DNA of 23,900 bases from a virus: IMG/VR virus record IMGVR_UViG_3300030685_000094, positions 1-23,900 of that record, one strand, 5' to 3'. The translations under genes were made by a program, and so were the position numbers. Every line of letters starts with the position of its first letter. Position 1 is the stretch's first letter. Below, one piece after another: positions 10,311 through 17,306 of the stretch. The notes below the pieces were generated by a model. The model had not been told where the DNA came from and searched no databases. It saw only the letters and a list, made by a program, of their open reading frames with translations.

Positions 10311-10504
10311 TAGTCTTTGTTAGTATCTAAAATGTTCTTTGCTACTGTTGATGGATTCATATCATCTATAAACTGTATAGCCATAAATCATAGTTGCATA
10401 TACTCTGAGAACTCCTTAGCATTTGCTAATGTTCATTCAATAAAGATATTCTTTCATCTAAACTCTCATACTAATGTATACTTTGGTTTCTTTTCTTTTT
10501 TCAT
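10310..10504 (-). CDS. Small hypothetical protein, 64 residues
   Basis: MKKEKKPKYTLVGEFRGKNI start, TAA stop that overlaps the next ATG as TAATG (10308-10312). Four glycines near the middle and N-terminus are TGA codons, so the standard code would break it three or more times. The pattern of strands followed by a helix (NAKEFSEYMQLGFMAIQFI) suggests a small folded alpha/beta protein. Upstream it has GTTTAATTT 22 nt before the ATG, the minus-strand version of the leader motif. Function not recognised. Confidence 0.68.
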
Positions 10505-10519
10505 AGTACCTATTATAAA

Positions 10520-10720
10520 TTAAACCTCTTTCTGATGTGTATCGTCTATCTTTCTGCCTATATAACATTGGAAGTGGTGTAGTGTATAATCTTTAGTACA
10601 AAATGATTTCCCATAATAATTCTCTGAATCTGTTGGATATTTACACTGGTGTAGAAATTCTATGATAATATCCATTGCTCTCTTATAATCTTTATTCCTT
10701 TGTTGGATTTCTGAGATCAT
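10520..10720 (-). CDS. Small protein, paralogue of 8667-8879
   Basis: 66 residues, MISEIQQRNKDYKRAMDIII start, TAA stop, no TGA. It shares the pattern MDxxIEFxxQxK / TxSE / DYxxxxFxxxxxRK with the product of 8667-8879. Three Cys and several His (HQCKY, SFCTKDYTLHHFQCY) hint at metal binding. Downstream partner of the gene at 10760-10957, just as its paralogue follows the duplicated tail of that gene. Function unknown. Confidence 0.65.
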   Translation of the reverse strand: MISEIQQRNKDYKRAMDIIIEFLHQCKYPTDSENYYGKSFCTKDYTLHHFQCYIGRKIDDTHQKEV

Positions 10721-10738
10721 ATAAAACTTTTCTATATG

Positions 10739-10845
10739 TAAATAACTTATATATATATTTTACTTTAGTATTTTCAATAGCATATCATATCTAATTTTAT
10801 CTATATAACTTTCTGCTCCATTCTCTCTTATACTTTGTATCTCTT
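10739..10845. repeat. 107-bp exact direct repeat, copy 2
   Basis: Identical to 8899-9005. Here it spans the 3' end of the 65-codon gene at 10760-10957 and the start of the spacer before 10720. This copy is likely the original context because the 27 shared residues continue smoothly into a complete small gene. Confidence 0.95.
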
Positions 10846-10957
10846 GCATTATATATTCCATCTTCTCTTTATTGCTTTCCCAGATCGGTTGGTTTTTATT
10901 ATGATCTATGAAGTCTATTATCTCTTGGTTATATTCTCTTTGTGATTTTCTTTTCAT
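10760..10957 (-). CDS. Small charged protein; first gene of leftward operon
   Basis: 65 residues, MKRKSQREYNQEIIDFIDHN start, TAA stop, no TGA codon. Charged and helical, with no recognised domain. Its last 27 codons are duplicated exactly at the end of the truncated terminase (8920-9570). An in-frame TAA lies upstream of the ATG. Two promoters lie upstream (10990-11017 and 11100-11127), so it is likely the first translated gene of the leftward transcript. Confidence 0.65.
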   Translation of the reverse strand: MKRKSQREYNQEIIDFIDHNKNQPIWESNKEKMEYIMQEIQSIRENGAESYIDKIRYDMLLKILK

Positions 10958-10989
10958 CTTTTATTGCTTACATTCTAAATCTTTTTCTT

Positions 10990-11017
10990 ATTATACTCCT
11001 TTTTTATCATCAATCAA
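10990..11017 (-). promoter_or_regulatory. Leftward promoter, proximal
   Basis: Minus strand TTGATT (11012-11017), 16-nt spacer, TATAAT (10990-10995), about 33 nt before the ATG at 10957. Both hexamers are close to sigma70 consensus. Confidence 0.6.
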
Positions 11018-11099
11018 CCCTTTTTTTGTCTTTCTTTTTCTTTTACTATTGGCTATCTACGTATACTGTGAGAGTTTTTACTCGCTTTTATCTAAAAGT

Positions 11100-11127
11100 A
11101 TTATATAATATGTTTAGATTTTGTCTA
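11100..11127 (-). promoter_or_regulatory. Leftward promoter, distal
   Basis: Minus strand TAGACA (11122-11127), 16-nt spacer, TATAAT (11100-11105). Same spacing as the proximal promoter. The transcript would have a leader of about 135 nt before the ATG at 10957. Confidence 0.5.
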
Positions 11128-11175
11128 GTAGAAAGTTTAGAGAAAGTATTGGCTTATTACCTATATTCTTTTATC

Positions 11176-11205
11176 TATATTTTACTTTTATGTAAGATTC
11201 TCTTG
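11176..11205. repeat. 30-bp dispersed element, copy 1
   Basis: 29 of 30 bases match 16978-17007, with core TTTTACTTTTATGTAAGATT. Both copies are in spacers upstream of rightward genes, which suggests an operator or regulatory site. No protein reads through both. Confidence 0.6.
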
Positions 11206-11264
11206 ATTTATTACTTTTTTTGACTATCATTGCGTTATCAAATTTATCCATAACCCATTCATCT

Positions 11265-11378
11265 ATGAAAACATTTGCTATCTACTTCGTTATCTTTGCT
11301 ACTGCTACTGCTATGGGTGGTGGTATGTGATGGGGTATCTTAGCTTGTTTATTATTCAGGGCTATTCCTGTTAGATAG
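11265..11378 (+). CDS. Small membrane protein, 37 residues
   Basis: ATG to TAG, starting MKTFAIYFVIFATATAMGGG and ending FRAIPVR. One continuous hydrophobic stretch forms a likely membrane helix or pair with a Gly-rich turn; one TGA gives Gly before Trp (MGWG). First rightward gene after the divergent control region. Its stop TAG starts a TAGTTTTTATT motif 30 nt before the next ATG. Function unknown; small early phage membrane proteins often act on host physiology. Confidence 0.55.
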
Positions 11379-11405
11379 TTTTTATTCTCCTAAACAAAAT
11401 ATACA

Positions 11406-11600
11406 ATGTTCTGAGCTACTAAAAAACAAATCTCTATCCGTTTGAAGTATGTACAATTTAAAATTAGAAGAACAGAAAGTCAGATCCAATTCAGAGGTAA
11501 ATTAGATTTCAAAGAAAGAATACAACTAAAGGAAGCATTGAAAGAATTAAAGGTTGTTGAAAATTTATTAAGAAATTCATCTTTATTTGCTAAAGACTAA
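11406..11600 (+). CDS. Small basic early protein, 64 residues
   Basis: MFGATKKQISIRLKYVQFKI start with one TGA-Gly at codon 3, ends in TAA. Basic N-terminal half (KIRRTESQIQFRGK) and a Leu-rich helical C-terminus (ERIQLKEALKELKVV). A nucleic-acid-binding role would fit the charge but no motif is recognised. Five nt separate it from the next start, so the two are probably cotranslated. Confidence 0.6.
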
Positions 11601-11604
11601 ACCA

Positions 11605-11769
11605 ATGCGAAGAGTCTATAGAGCTATACTTGTTCCTAGTAGGGTATGAGTAAAAGAAAAGAAAGGAGAGTTATTATTTACTTGCTTTGATGCTAGTGAT
11701 ATAGATATTAAGCTAAAAGAACTAGGACTTAAAAGATCTGATGTTATTAGAAGTAAAGATTGTTGATAA
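11605..11769 (+). CDS. Small early protein, 54 residues
   Basis: MRRVYRAILVPSRVGVKEKK start. The frame ends TGT-TGA-TAA, so its last residue is a TGA-Gly. Predicted short strands then a helix (DIDIKLKELGLKRSDVIRSK). No family recognised. Last gene before the promoter/RNA/terminator unit. Confidence 0.58.
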
Positions 11770-11804
11770 TTCTCTTGCTTTTTGATACATTTTATGTATA
11801 TATG

Positions 11805-11832
11805 TTGGTATACATAGAAACAAATGTATAAA
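11805..11832 (+). promoter_or_regulatory. Promoter for the structured RNA
   Basis: TTGGTA (11805-11810), 16-nt spacer, TATAAA (11827-11832). The predicted start (about 11839) falls at the first paired base of the RNA below. A weaker overlapping candidate is TTGCTT with TATATA beginning about 11775. Confidence 0.55.
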
Positions 11833-11838
11833 TACATA

Positions 11839-11947
11839 AGTGTATCTCTCTTAAATCGTGGTGGGTTGGTGAGATAACACCACGAGCCAACCTGTATGAT
11901 TTAAGATATACACAGAACCCACCTCTAGCGATAGGAGTGGGTTTTTC
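11839..11947 (+). ncRNA. Candidate small structured RNA with pseudoknot or alternative hairpins
   Basis: About 108 nt with its own promoter and intrinsic terminator and no plausible reading frame. Outer helix: TGTAT (11841-11845) with ATACA (11908-11912), and TCTTAAATC (11849-11857) with GATTTAAGA (11898-11906), nine perfect pairs. Inner helix: CGTGGTG (11857-11863) with CACCACG (11878-11884). The inner loop carries GGTTGG (11864-11869), which can pair with CCAACC (11887-11892) between the two 3' strands, giving a pseudoknot or a competing hairpin. It lies directly before the replication initiator gene, so it could be a free sRNA, or a leader/attenuator controlling replication. Structure is by eye only. 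Confidence 0.6.
11916..11947 (+). terminator. Intrinsic terminator of the structured RNA
   Basis: AACCCAC (11916-11922) pairs with GTGGGTT (11937-11943), with a mismatch and three further pairs inside, a six-base loop, and then a T run (11942-11946). It ends transcription before the initiator gene at 11972, unless antiterminated. Confidence 0.8.
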
Positions 11948-11949
11948 TT

Positions 11950-11958
11950 TAGTTTATT
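11950..11958 (+). promoter_or_regulatory. Representative leader motif TAGTTTATT upstream of a start codon
   Basis: One of about a dozen TAGTTTTAT-like elements 21-30 nt before right-arm ATG codons; this one is 22 nt before the initiator start and lies in non-coding DNA. Others start at 11376, 14588, 15299, 15538, 15904, 17281, 18629, 20071, 20277, 21238 and 23565. See findings. It may aid translation initiation, as Shine-Dalgarno sequences are not seen. Confidence 0.45.
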
Positions 11959-11971
11959 ATTTGTTTTACTT

Positions 11972-12802
11972 ATGGACGGTCGAATAAAAATACATAGAAA
12001 GATGTTGCTATGGGGACGATATAGTGATGCAAATACATTTCGTGTATTTTTACATCTATTACTCATAGCCAACCATAAAGAAGTTAATCGAAGATGAATA
12101 AATATACCTAGATGATGAACAACTACATCTATGGAAACAGTAGCAAATGATTTGAAGCTAACAAAAAAACAAATAATTGTTGCAATAAAACACCTAAAAA
12201 GGACACAGGAAGTGTCACAAGAAAAAGTGTGAAGTTATTGGTTGATAACTGTTAAAAACTATGACTCTTATCAATCAGAGGTAACAGGAACGGTCTCTCA
12301 GAGGTCACAAGGAGGTCACAAGGAGGTCACTAAACAAGAATGAAAGAAAGAAATAACTAAAGAAATAATAAATATGTTCGATTTGTTTTGGAAAGAATAT
12401 CCATTAAAGAAATGAAAACATAAAGCTATGATTGCTTTCGATAATGCTACAAAGAAAACAGATGCACAGATTATAATTGATTGAGCTAAACTATACTACA
12501 ATGAATGTAAGAGAGAATGAACAGTACCAAAGTATATCAAACGACCTCAATGATGGTTAAATGAAAATAGATGGAAAGATATACAAGAAGATATTGAACC
12601 AGATACAGAAAATAAATGACATTATGAATGGTATAAGAGAAATATAATATGAAATGAGTTTACTGATCTTGATTGAACTAAACTAAAATATAAGGATATA
12701 AACTACAGAAGATTCCTTATCTATGAGAGATGAATAGAAAGAACAAAAGCACAGGAACTATATGAGAAAGCTAAGTGAGAACGAGTTGATTTATCTATTT
12801 AG
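11972..12802 (+). CDS. Phage replication initiator / replisome organiser
   Basis: 276 residues. The N-terminal half is a winged-helix domain of the phage replisome-organiser type: LLWGRYSDANTFRVFLHLLL, then INIPRGGTTTSMETVANDLK and LTKKQIIVAIKHLK, ending with YWLITVKNYDSYQ. A polar linker encoded by iteron-like repeats follows. The C-terminal half has the pattern FDLFWKEYPLKKGKHKAMIA, then YIKRPQGWLNENRW, found at the end of many phage initiators. It should bind the origin and load the helicase encoded at 13091. Conserved Gly in KKGKHKA and PQGWLN are TGA. It starts right after a terminator, so promoter read-through or another promoter is needed. Confidence 0.8.
12278..12330 (+). repeat. Iteron-like tandem repeats inside the initiator gene
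   Basis: GAGGTCACAAG at 12301-12311 and 12312-12322, GAGGTCAC at 12323-12330, and a diverged GAGGTAACAGG at 12278-12288. They encode the polar linker between the two initiator domains. Tandem repeats at this position recall the lambda O gene, where the origin lies inside the initiator gene. Candidate replication origin. Confidence 0.6.
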
Positions 12803-12810
12803 ATTCCATT

Positions 12811-13119
12811 ATGAAACTATCGGATATAAAGATAAAGGATATTATTGATATGTATCATATCGAATATAAGAAGATGTGATATTGAAATGAATATGCTATG
12901 TATGAGTGATGAAAGCTAACTAACTGATGGAGGTTTAATGAGAATAAGAATAAAGCATTTGATTTAGCTTGAAAATGAAGAGCCTGTTGATTCCCTATGA
13001 GGTTTATAATGATGTATTCTAACTGTTCTAAGGAAGAAGCTATACAAATACTACAAGAGAGGTTTTATCTTGATAAACTTACTAAGAAAAATGGAAGAAA
13101 GTCAAACATTAGATTTTAA
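12811..13119 (+). CDS. Small primase-like protein (CHC2-type fold without its zinc ligands)
   Basis: 102 residues beginning MKLSDIKIKDIIDMYHIEYK. The segment WRFNENKNKAFDLAGKGRAC, then GFPMRFIM and SNCSKEEAIQILQERF, matches the later part of CHC2 primase N-terminal domains (the G.G..G.P..F and S..EAI..L pattern). The complete Cys/His zinc set is not visible. TGA encodes Gly nine times. It overlaps the helicase start by 29 bp. Together the two would make up a primase-helicase split into two proteins. Moderate confidence in the fold; enzymatic activity not shown. Confidence 0.6.
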
Positions 13120-14590
13120 CAAACTATTAGTATGTTCTGATGATGAGATAAAATATATCGAATCCAGAGGTATTAAGTATGATAAAATAAAAAATATTGT
13201 CCGTTGATGAAATAAATCTATTAAGTGTAAGATATGTGGATTCAATAAGAAATGAGATTTTGATATAATAAATATACAAAGTAGATTCATAGATAAGACT
13301 TGAAGTGATAGATTTAAGACTATTGAATGACAAAAGGCTACTGGTATATACATAGATAAAATAGATAAGAATTGTGATATATTATTTCTTGTTGAGGGTA
13401 TGTTTGACTTCCTATCTCTATACCAGTTTACAAATAATGTTGTTGGTGTATTTAATGCTTCTAGTACAGAAACTATTGATGTAATTAAATTCATAATTGA
13501 AAAGAAATCACCCAAAAGAATTATACTAATATCAGATACAGATGTGGCTTGAGACGGTTTAAGATATAGATTACAGCAACATATAGAGAAATTATGAACC
13601 ATTGACCTATCTGACTTTGGTAAGTACAAAGATATAAATGACTTGATTATAAATAAAGACTTTGATTATACTGACTTTGTATGATACGCAAATAAAGAAT
13701 ATGATAGAATGCTTACAGATAGAGTAAAGGATATAGAGAATGAGAAGCTAGAACAATTTGAGAAAGTAAAGAACATAAACAAAATACACCAATCTTGAAT
13801 GCCTATAGAATTTCCAGTAGATACATTGAACCAAGAGATAGGGAAGATTAAGCCAGACGATTTTAGTATTCTGATTGGATCTCCAAACTCTTGAAAAACA
13901 ACATTTGCATATATTATGATGCTACATAATATGAATATATGACATACTGTATGATTTCTTTCTTATGAGATGGATTTCTGAGATATATTGAACCAATATT
14001 ATCTTTGGAAGATACCTTGAGGTATGGATAGATTCGATGAGAGCTTATTAACTGATGAAGACGATAAGATACTATCTAAGTACAAAGAAGAAATATATAA
14101 AAATAAAAGATTCTATACATATTGAGGTGATGGAATATGAATAGATAGAATGAAAGAAGATATAAATAAACTAATTATGGCTTGATGTGATTATATCATA
14201 ATAGATAACTTGATTAAGATTAGACGAACTAATTCAGAGATAGCAGATAATCAAGAGGTTATTGAAACATTGTTTAATGTAAAGAAACAAAAAGGTATAG
14301 GTATTATGCTATTACATCATACAGATAAACTATCAAGTGTAAAAAATCTATTAAGCTATAAGTGAACAAGCGATGTGCAGATTAAACCAGATAATCTATT
14401 CTATATTCGTAGACCATCATTAACTCCTGCTGATGAGTGAATGACAATAGATGAGAAATGTGAACTTGTAGTAAGAAGAGCTAAACAAAGAATGGGAAGA
14501 AGCCATGCAGGAAACGAATGAAGTATCTATTTTCGAGAATGAGAATATCATAACCAAAAGGATTTCTTTGAAATAGTAAACAGTATTTAG
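13091..14590 (+). CDS. Toprim domain - DnaB-type replicative helicase fusion
   Basis: 499 residues. Residues 95-200 form a Toprim domain: ILFLVEGMFDF (E102) and LISDTDVAGDG (D149, D151). Residues 235-480 form a RecA-like helicase: Walker A GSPNSGKTT (263-271), H1a-like FLSYEMDFGDIL, Walker B CDYIIIDN (D372), the LLHHTDK motif, and a C-terminal RRAKQRMG arginine patch. This is the T7 gp4 / Twinkle arrangement but the N-terminal zinc domain is absent apart from a CKIC pair near residue 46; the gene upstream may supply it. The second Gly of Walker A is TGA, which fixes the code. It unwinds DNA at the fork and, with its partner, may prime. Confidence 0.9.
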
Positions 14591-14608
14591 TTATTTACCA
14601 ATATAATT

Positions 14609-15301
14609 ATGAAAAAATCAATTTATTTTGCAGGCAAGATTAAGAAAAACAATAATGAAGAAAGCTATTGATTCTTTGATTGGAGAAATCAAATATTATT
14701 AGACGAGAGTCATTGTGTATGGTCTACTGAGTCAAAAAAAGAGTTGTTTTTTAACTATACTTGACCATATTATTTAAGAGAACATTGAGATATATCTTGA
14801 GATGACCATTGATCGTATGATAAATGAGATGTATTCTTTAGAAACATAGAGTGAATAGACAACTGCGATTATATGTTTGTCTATTTAGATTCCAATGATT
14901 CTTTTTGAACACTATCAGAAATATGATATGCTAATTGAATATGAAAGAGTATCCATATATATTACACCAAAGATGTGGATATTGATGAATTATGGTTTGT
15001 GTTTTGATTTTCACACTCTACAACTAAAGTAAAAGACCATTTACAAGCTCGAGATATATTCTCCAAGAAAGTATTGAACTATATAGATTATAAAGAATAT
15101 CTAAAAAGCGATTATCGAAATAAATTAAGTTCTGAATGTAAAACTGAAGCAGGGAATAAATGTAAAATATGTAGTTCTACAAAAAAGCTAAATGTTCATA
15201 ATAGATCATACGATAATCTAAGAAATAAGGAAAAGGAGATAAAAGATTTAATAGTTCTTTGTGAGGATTGCCACTCTAAATTCCATAATAAAGTAAAGTA
15301 G
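14609..15301 (+). CDS. Nucleoside 2-deoxyribosyltransferase-like domain fused to HNH endonuclease domain
   Basis: 230 residues. The N-terminal domain begins IYFAGKI and contains CDYMFVYLDSNDSFGTLSEI followed by GYANGIGKSIHIYY, the signature of nucleoside deoxyribosyltransferases; E104 would be the nucleophile. The C-terminal domain (about 177-226) has CKIC, a VHNRSYDNL stretch and LCEDCHSKFH, typical of a zinc-stabilised HNH nuclease, although the first His pair is VHN rather than VHH. Twelve of 14 Gly are TGA, none of them in the HNH part, which reads through in the standard code. Possible roles: nucleotide salvage or modification, self/non-self cleavage. The fusion has no intervening stop. 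Possibly the HNH was captured later. Confidence 0.82.
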
Positions 15302-15325
15302 TTTTATATATAACCAATAGATAGA

Positions 15326-15472
15326 ATGAAAGAAGATGAAAAATTAATTAAAATACACGCTCAACGATATGCTAAATATAGTTTAGATGCCCACACTGCT
15401 CTATGACAAATGATTGTGAGGATAGTTTTGAATATGAGGACTTTAATTGAGAGTTTGATGAATCTAGTTTAG
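15326..15472 (+). CDS. Small hypothetical protein, 48 residues
   Basis: MKEDEKLIKIHAQRYAKYSL start after a TAGTTTTAT leader 27 nt upstream, TAG stop. One TGA-Gly (TALGQ). The C-terminal third turns hydrophobic and overlaps another small frame (15403-15504), so either a frameshift or two overlapping genes exist. The N-terminal 26 residues are the most protein-like. Confidence 0.45.
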
Positions 15473-15504
15473 AATGAATTGAGATTGTATGTATATTTTG
15501 TTAA
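15403..15504 (+). CDS. Possible small acidic protein overlapping the previous gene
   Basis: 33 residues, MTNDCEDSFEYEDFNGEFDE start, two TGA-Gly, TAA stop. Strongly acidic with four Cys. It lies in a different frame from 15326-15472 over 70 bp. Its composition is more protein-like than the overlapped tail of that gene. It could be the true C-terminus reached by a frameshift, or a separate gene. Confidence 0.35.
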
Positions 15505-15564
15505 AAACCATTTTGACTATCAGAAACATTTAGTTGTTAGTTTTATTTATAAAATATAGCACCA

Positions 15565-15906
15565 ATGAATAATACCAAATTGATAGATAATATTATGATA
15601 GCAATATATAATACAGATTATGAATCAAATATAGATAAAAAATCTATAAGAGATATTTTAGAAAAAATTATGATGAATAAAAATCCTGTAATTATTGATT
15701 GGGATATCCTTCAAAAAGAAGCTAATAAATATAAAGATTGGTGAGATATAAAAACAGACCATAAAGTAATAATAGCAAACCACAACATAATAATATTAAA
15801 TGATCGAATGAATATAGCGTGACCTTGTGATATGCCAGTATGGAGAGCAAACATAAAAGAAAAAACATTAACGTACATTGATACAGATTGACAAGCGTAT
15901 ATTTAG
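15565..15906 (+). CDS. Hypothetical protein, 113 residues
   Basis: MNNTKLIDNIMIAIYNTDYE start 27 nt after a TAGTTTTAT motif, TAG stop. Three TGA-Gly (DWGDIK, IAGPCD, DTDGQ). Charged helical N-terminus, then alternating strands (KVIIANHNIIILNDRMNIA) and a C-terminal beta segment (EKTLTYIDTDGQAYI). No family recognised. Same direction as its neighbours in the replication cluster. Confidence 0.65.
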
Positions 15907-15924
15907 TTTTTTACCTAAATAACA

Positions 15925-16155
15925 ATGTGTGAAAAGATATGATACCCTAGTGAAAAGAGAGCTAGGGAGTGTATAAATATGCCACATAAAAAATACTCAA
16001 AAAGAAATAGAAGTAAATCACCACCTAAAAGAGCATATTACTGTAAAGAATGCTGATATTATCATCTTACATCATCACCAGTAGAATTTTATCATTTATA
16101 CGATATTTGATGAAAACAAAGAAGTCAGTTAGTACCGAATATGAAAAGCAAATAA
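15925..16155 (+). CDS. Small zinc-ribbon protein with CxxC...HLTS motif
   Basis: 76 residues, MCEKIGYPSEKRARECINMP start, TAA stop. The segment YYCKECGYYHLTS is a zinc-knuckle motif known from small phage proteins, in which a Cys-x-x-Cys pair is followed by HLTS; Cys2 and Cys16 may complete a site. A basic Ser/Arg/Lys-rich linker (KKYSKRNRSKSPPKR) precedes it. The Gly after the second Cys pair is TGA. It overlaps the next gene by 46 bp. Nucleic-acid binding is likely but not shown. Confidence 0.7.
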
Positions 16156-16307
16156 GCATAACAAAATACTTAATGTTGCTAAATATACCACAAAGACATA
16201 TTACAGATGAAATTCTAACAGAATGGCTCTATCGTATGCGTTATCTTTGGACTAAAAACATAGACTCAAAGGAATTATTTTATAAGATAAAGAAAGAATA
16301 TGACTAA
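16110..16307 (+). CDS. Small hypothetical protein, 65 residues
   Basis: MKTKKSVSTEYEKQISITKY start, chosen because it is the first ATG consistent with its neighbours; an extended frame reaches back to 16050 inside the zinc-ribbon gene. TAA stop overlaps the next ATG (ATGACTAA, 16300-16307). No TGA codons and no Gly. Helical, basic, with LTEWLYRMRYLWTK. Unknown function. Confidence 0.6.
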   Translation: MKTKKSVSTEYEKQISITKYLMLLNIPQRHITDEILTEWLYRMRYLWTKNIDSKELFYKIKKEYD

Positions 16308-16527
16308 ACAAATACATTTCAACGATGCAAAGGTAGAAAAGATAAGAAACTTATGTAAGCTCTCCACCCAGTGTAAAGAACTCTATACCCCTATGCTAGA
16401 AGCCTACGACAAAGGAGATATGGAGCTACCTGATTTACTTGTGCAATTTGCTATGATGGAGATGAATAGGGCTACTCAATGATTTAGCTATAACAATCTA
16501 AAGAAATGAATGCAAGAAAACTCCTAA
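16300..16527 (+). CDS. Small hypothetical protein, 75 residues
   Basis: MTKQIHFNDAKVEKIRNLCK start, coupled to the previous stop. Two TGA-Gly near the end (TQGFSYNNLKKGMQ), TAA stop; the standard code would end it at residue 60. Helical and charged. The start of the NinG-like gene lies inside its last 22 bases. Confidence 0.62.
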
Positions 16528-16925
16528 AGAAATATCTTAGCTGAGAGAAGATGACTAAGAAAGAGATCGACTACTTATGGAAGAAACTTATAGATAAAGC
16601 AGATCAGGTTTTCTCACAATGGATCAGAAACAGAGATAAAAATAACGGATGTATAACTAAGGAAGTGTCTGCTTGCCAGAATAGGATAGATCATAACGCT
16701 CACTGGATAGAACGCTGACGATATAGCCATCGTTGGAATGAGGAGAACTGTAGTTGAGCTTGCTGTAGTTGCAATACCTACCACGAAGCAGAACACAAGA
16801 TATTCTATACTATGCACCAAATAAAGAAGCATTGACAAGAGCGAGTTGATGAACAATTGTTTAGCAGGCACAAGAGAAAACCAACGATTGATACATTATT
16901 ACAGATTATAAATAATTATAAATAA
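16506..16925 (+). CDS. ninG: NinG-like recombination protein
   Basis: 139 residues. Lambda NinG (Rap) family proteins share a Cys/His cluster and a region resembling HNH nucleases; here it is seen as CQNRIDHNAHWIERGRYSHR followed by WNEENCSGACCSCNTYHEAEH. They promote phage recombination and process branched DNA. The two Gly in ERGRYSH and CSGACC are TGA. The N-terminus (MNARKLLKKYLSGEKMTKKE) is shorter than in lambda. It fits the recombination/replication cluster with SSB downstream. Start ATG 16506 overlaps the previous gene; an alternative ATG lies 45 nt later. Confidence 0.78.
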
Positions 16926-16966
16926 ATATAAATAAATGTCAAAAGTTTGAATTAGCTTAATAACTA

Positions 16967-17002
16967 CAATCTTATATTATATTTTACTTTTATGTAAGAT
17001 TG
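16967..17002. repeat. Inverted repeat in spacer
   Basis: CAATCTTA (16967-16974) and TAAGATTG (16995-17002), perfect 8-bp arms with a 20-bp loop, overlapping copy 2 of the 30-bp dispersed element. AT-rich, no T tract after it, so a protein-binding site is as likely as a hairpin. Confidence 0.5.
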
Positions 17003-17007
17003 TCTTG
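16978..17007. repeat. 30-bp dispersed element, copy 2
   Basis: 29/30 identical to 11176-11205. Located in the 190-bp spacer after the NinG-like gene. An open frame from ATG 16936 runs through it in phase with the gene at 17119, but the match to a non-coding copy argues for a regulatory role. Confidence 0.6.
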
Positions 17008-17118
17008 CAATCGACACAAAAATCACTATTATCTCTATACACAAAGGGAACGAACGACAGAAACAACTTAGGAGTATGTCAGTTGCCAATGTATATTCTT
17101 TATTCTTACTATTCTATT

Positions 17119-17283
17119 ATGAAACCAACATTTGATGAAAAGATTACCCAACTCCAAAAAACATTACTCGCTAGAGGAGTAAGTATGGAAAAGGCTAAGA
17201 TTGTACCTTTTTATAACTACCGAAAGGAATATGGAGATGGTGACTTTGTTGATTATGTAATATCAGAGCAAGAAGTTAATTAG
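17119..17283 (+). CDS. Small hypothetical protein, 54 residues
   Basis: MKPTFDEKITQLQKTLLARG start, TAG stop that begins a TAGTTTTAT leader 26 nt before SSB. Compact alpha/beta pattern (YGDGDFVDYVISEQE). No TGA. With TGA read as Gly the frame is open back to ATG 16936 and would add a membrane segment, but that part includes the dispersed element, so the shorter start is preferred. Probable partner of SSB in the transcript. Confidence 0.58.
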   Translation: MKPTFDEKITQLQKTLLARGVSMEKAKIVPFYNYRKEYGDGDFVDYVISEQEVN

Positions 17284-17306
17284 TTTTATACTTAAATTAT
17301 ATACCT

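Larger units (their letters stand above)
10958..11264. promoter_or_regulatory. Divergent T-rich control region between left and right arms
   Basis: 307 bp without a convincing gene. The plus strand is T-rich with open frames up to 93 codons of low-complexity Phe/Leu/Tyr, which I treat as composition artefacts. It holds two minus-strand promoters (10990-11017, 11100-11127), a 30-bp element repeated at 16978-17007, and a plus-strand TTGACT at 11220-11225 that may be the -35 box for rightward genes; the -10 box is poor (TTTATC at 17-nt spacing). Confidence 0.6.

Noticed and set aside
10942-11223. 93-codon plus-strand frame rich in Phe, Leu and Tyr
   Set aside because: Low-complexity T-rich DNA over two minus-strand promoters; no protein-like pattern.
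13102-13629. 175-codon minus-strand frame
   Set aside because: Antisense to the Toprim domain of the helicase gene, whose motifs fix the coding strand.
16936-17118. N-terminal extension of the 17119 gene with a membrane segment
   Set aside because: In phase with TGA as Gly, but it includes the 30-bp dispersed element that is also present in non-coding DNA, and the later ATG gives a compact protein.
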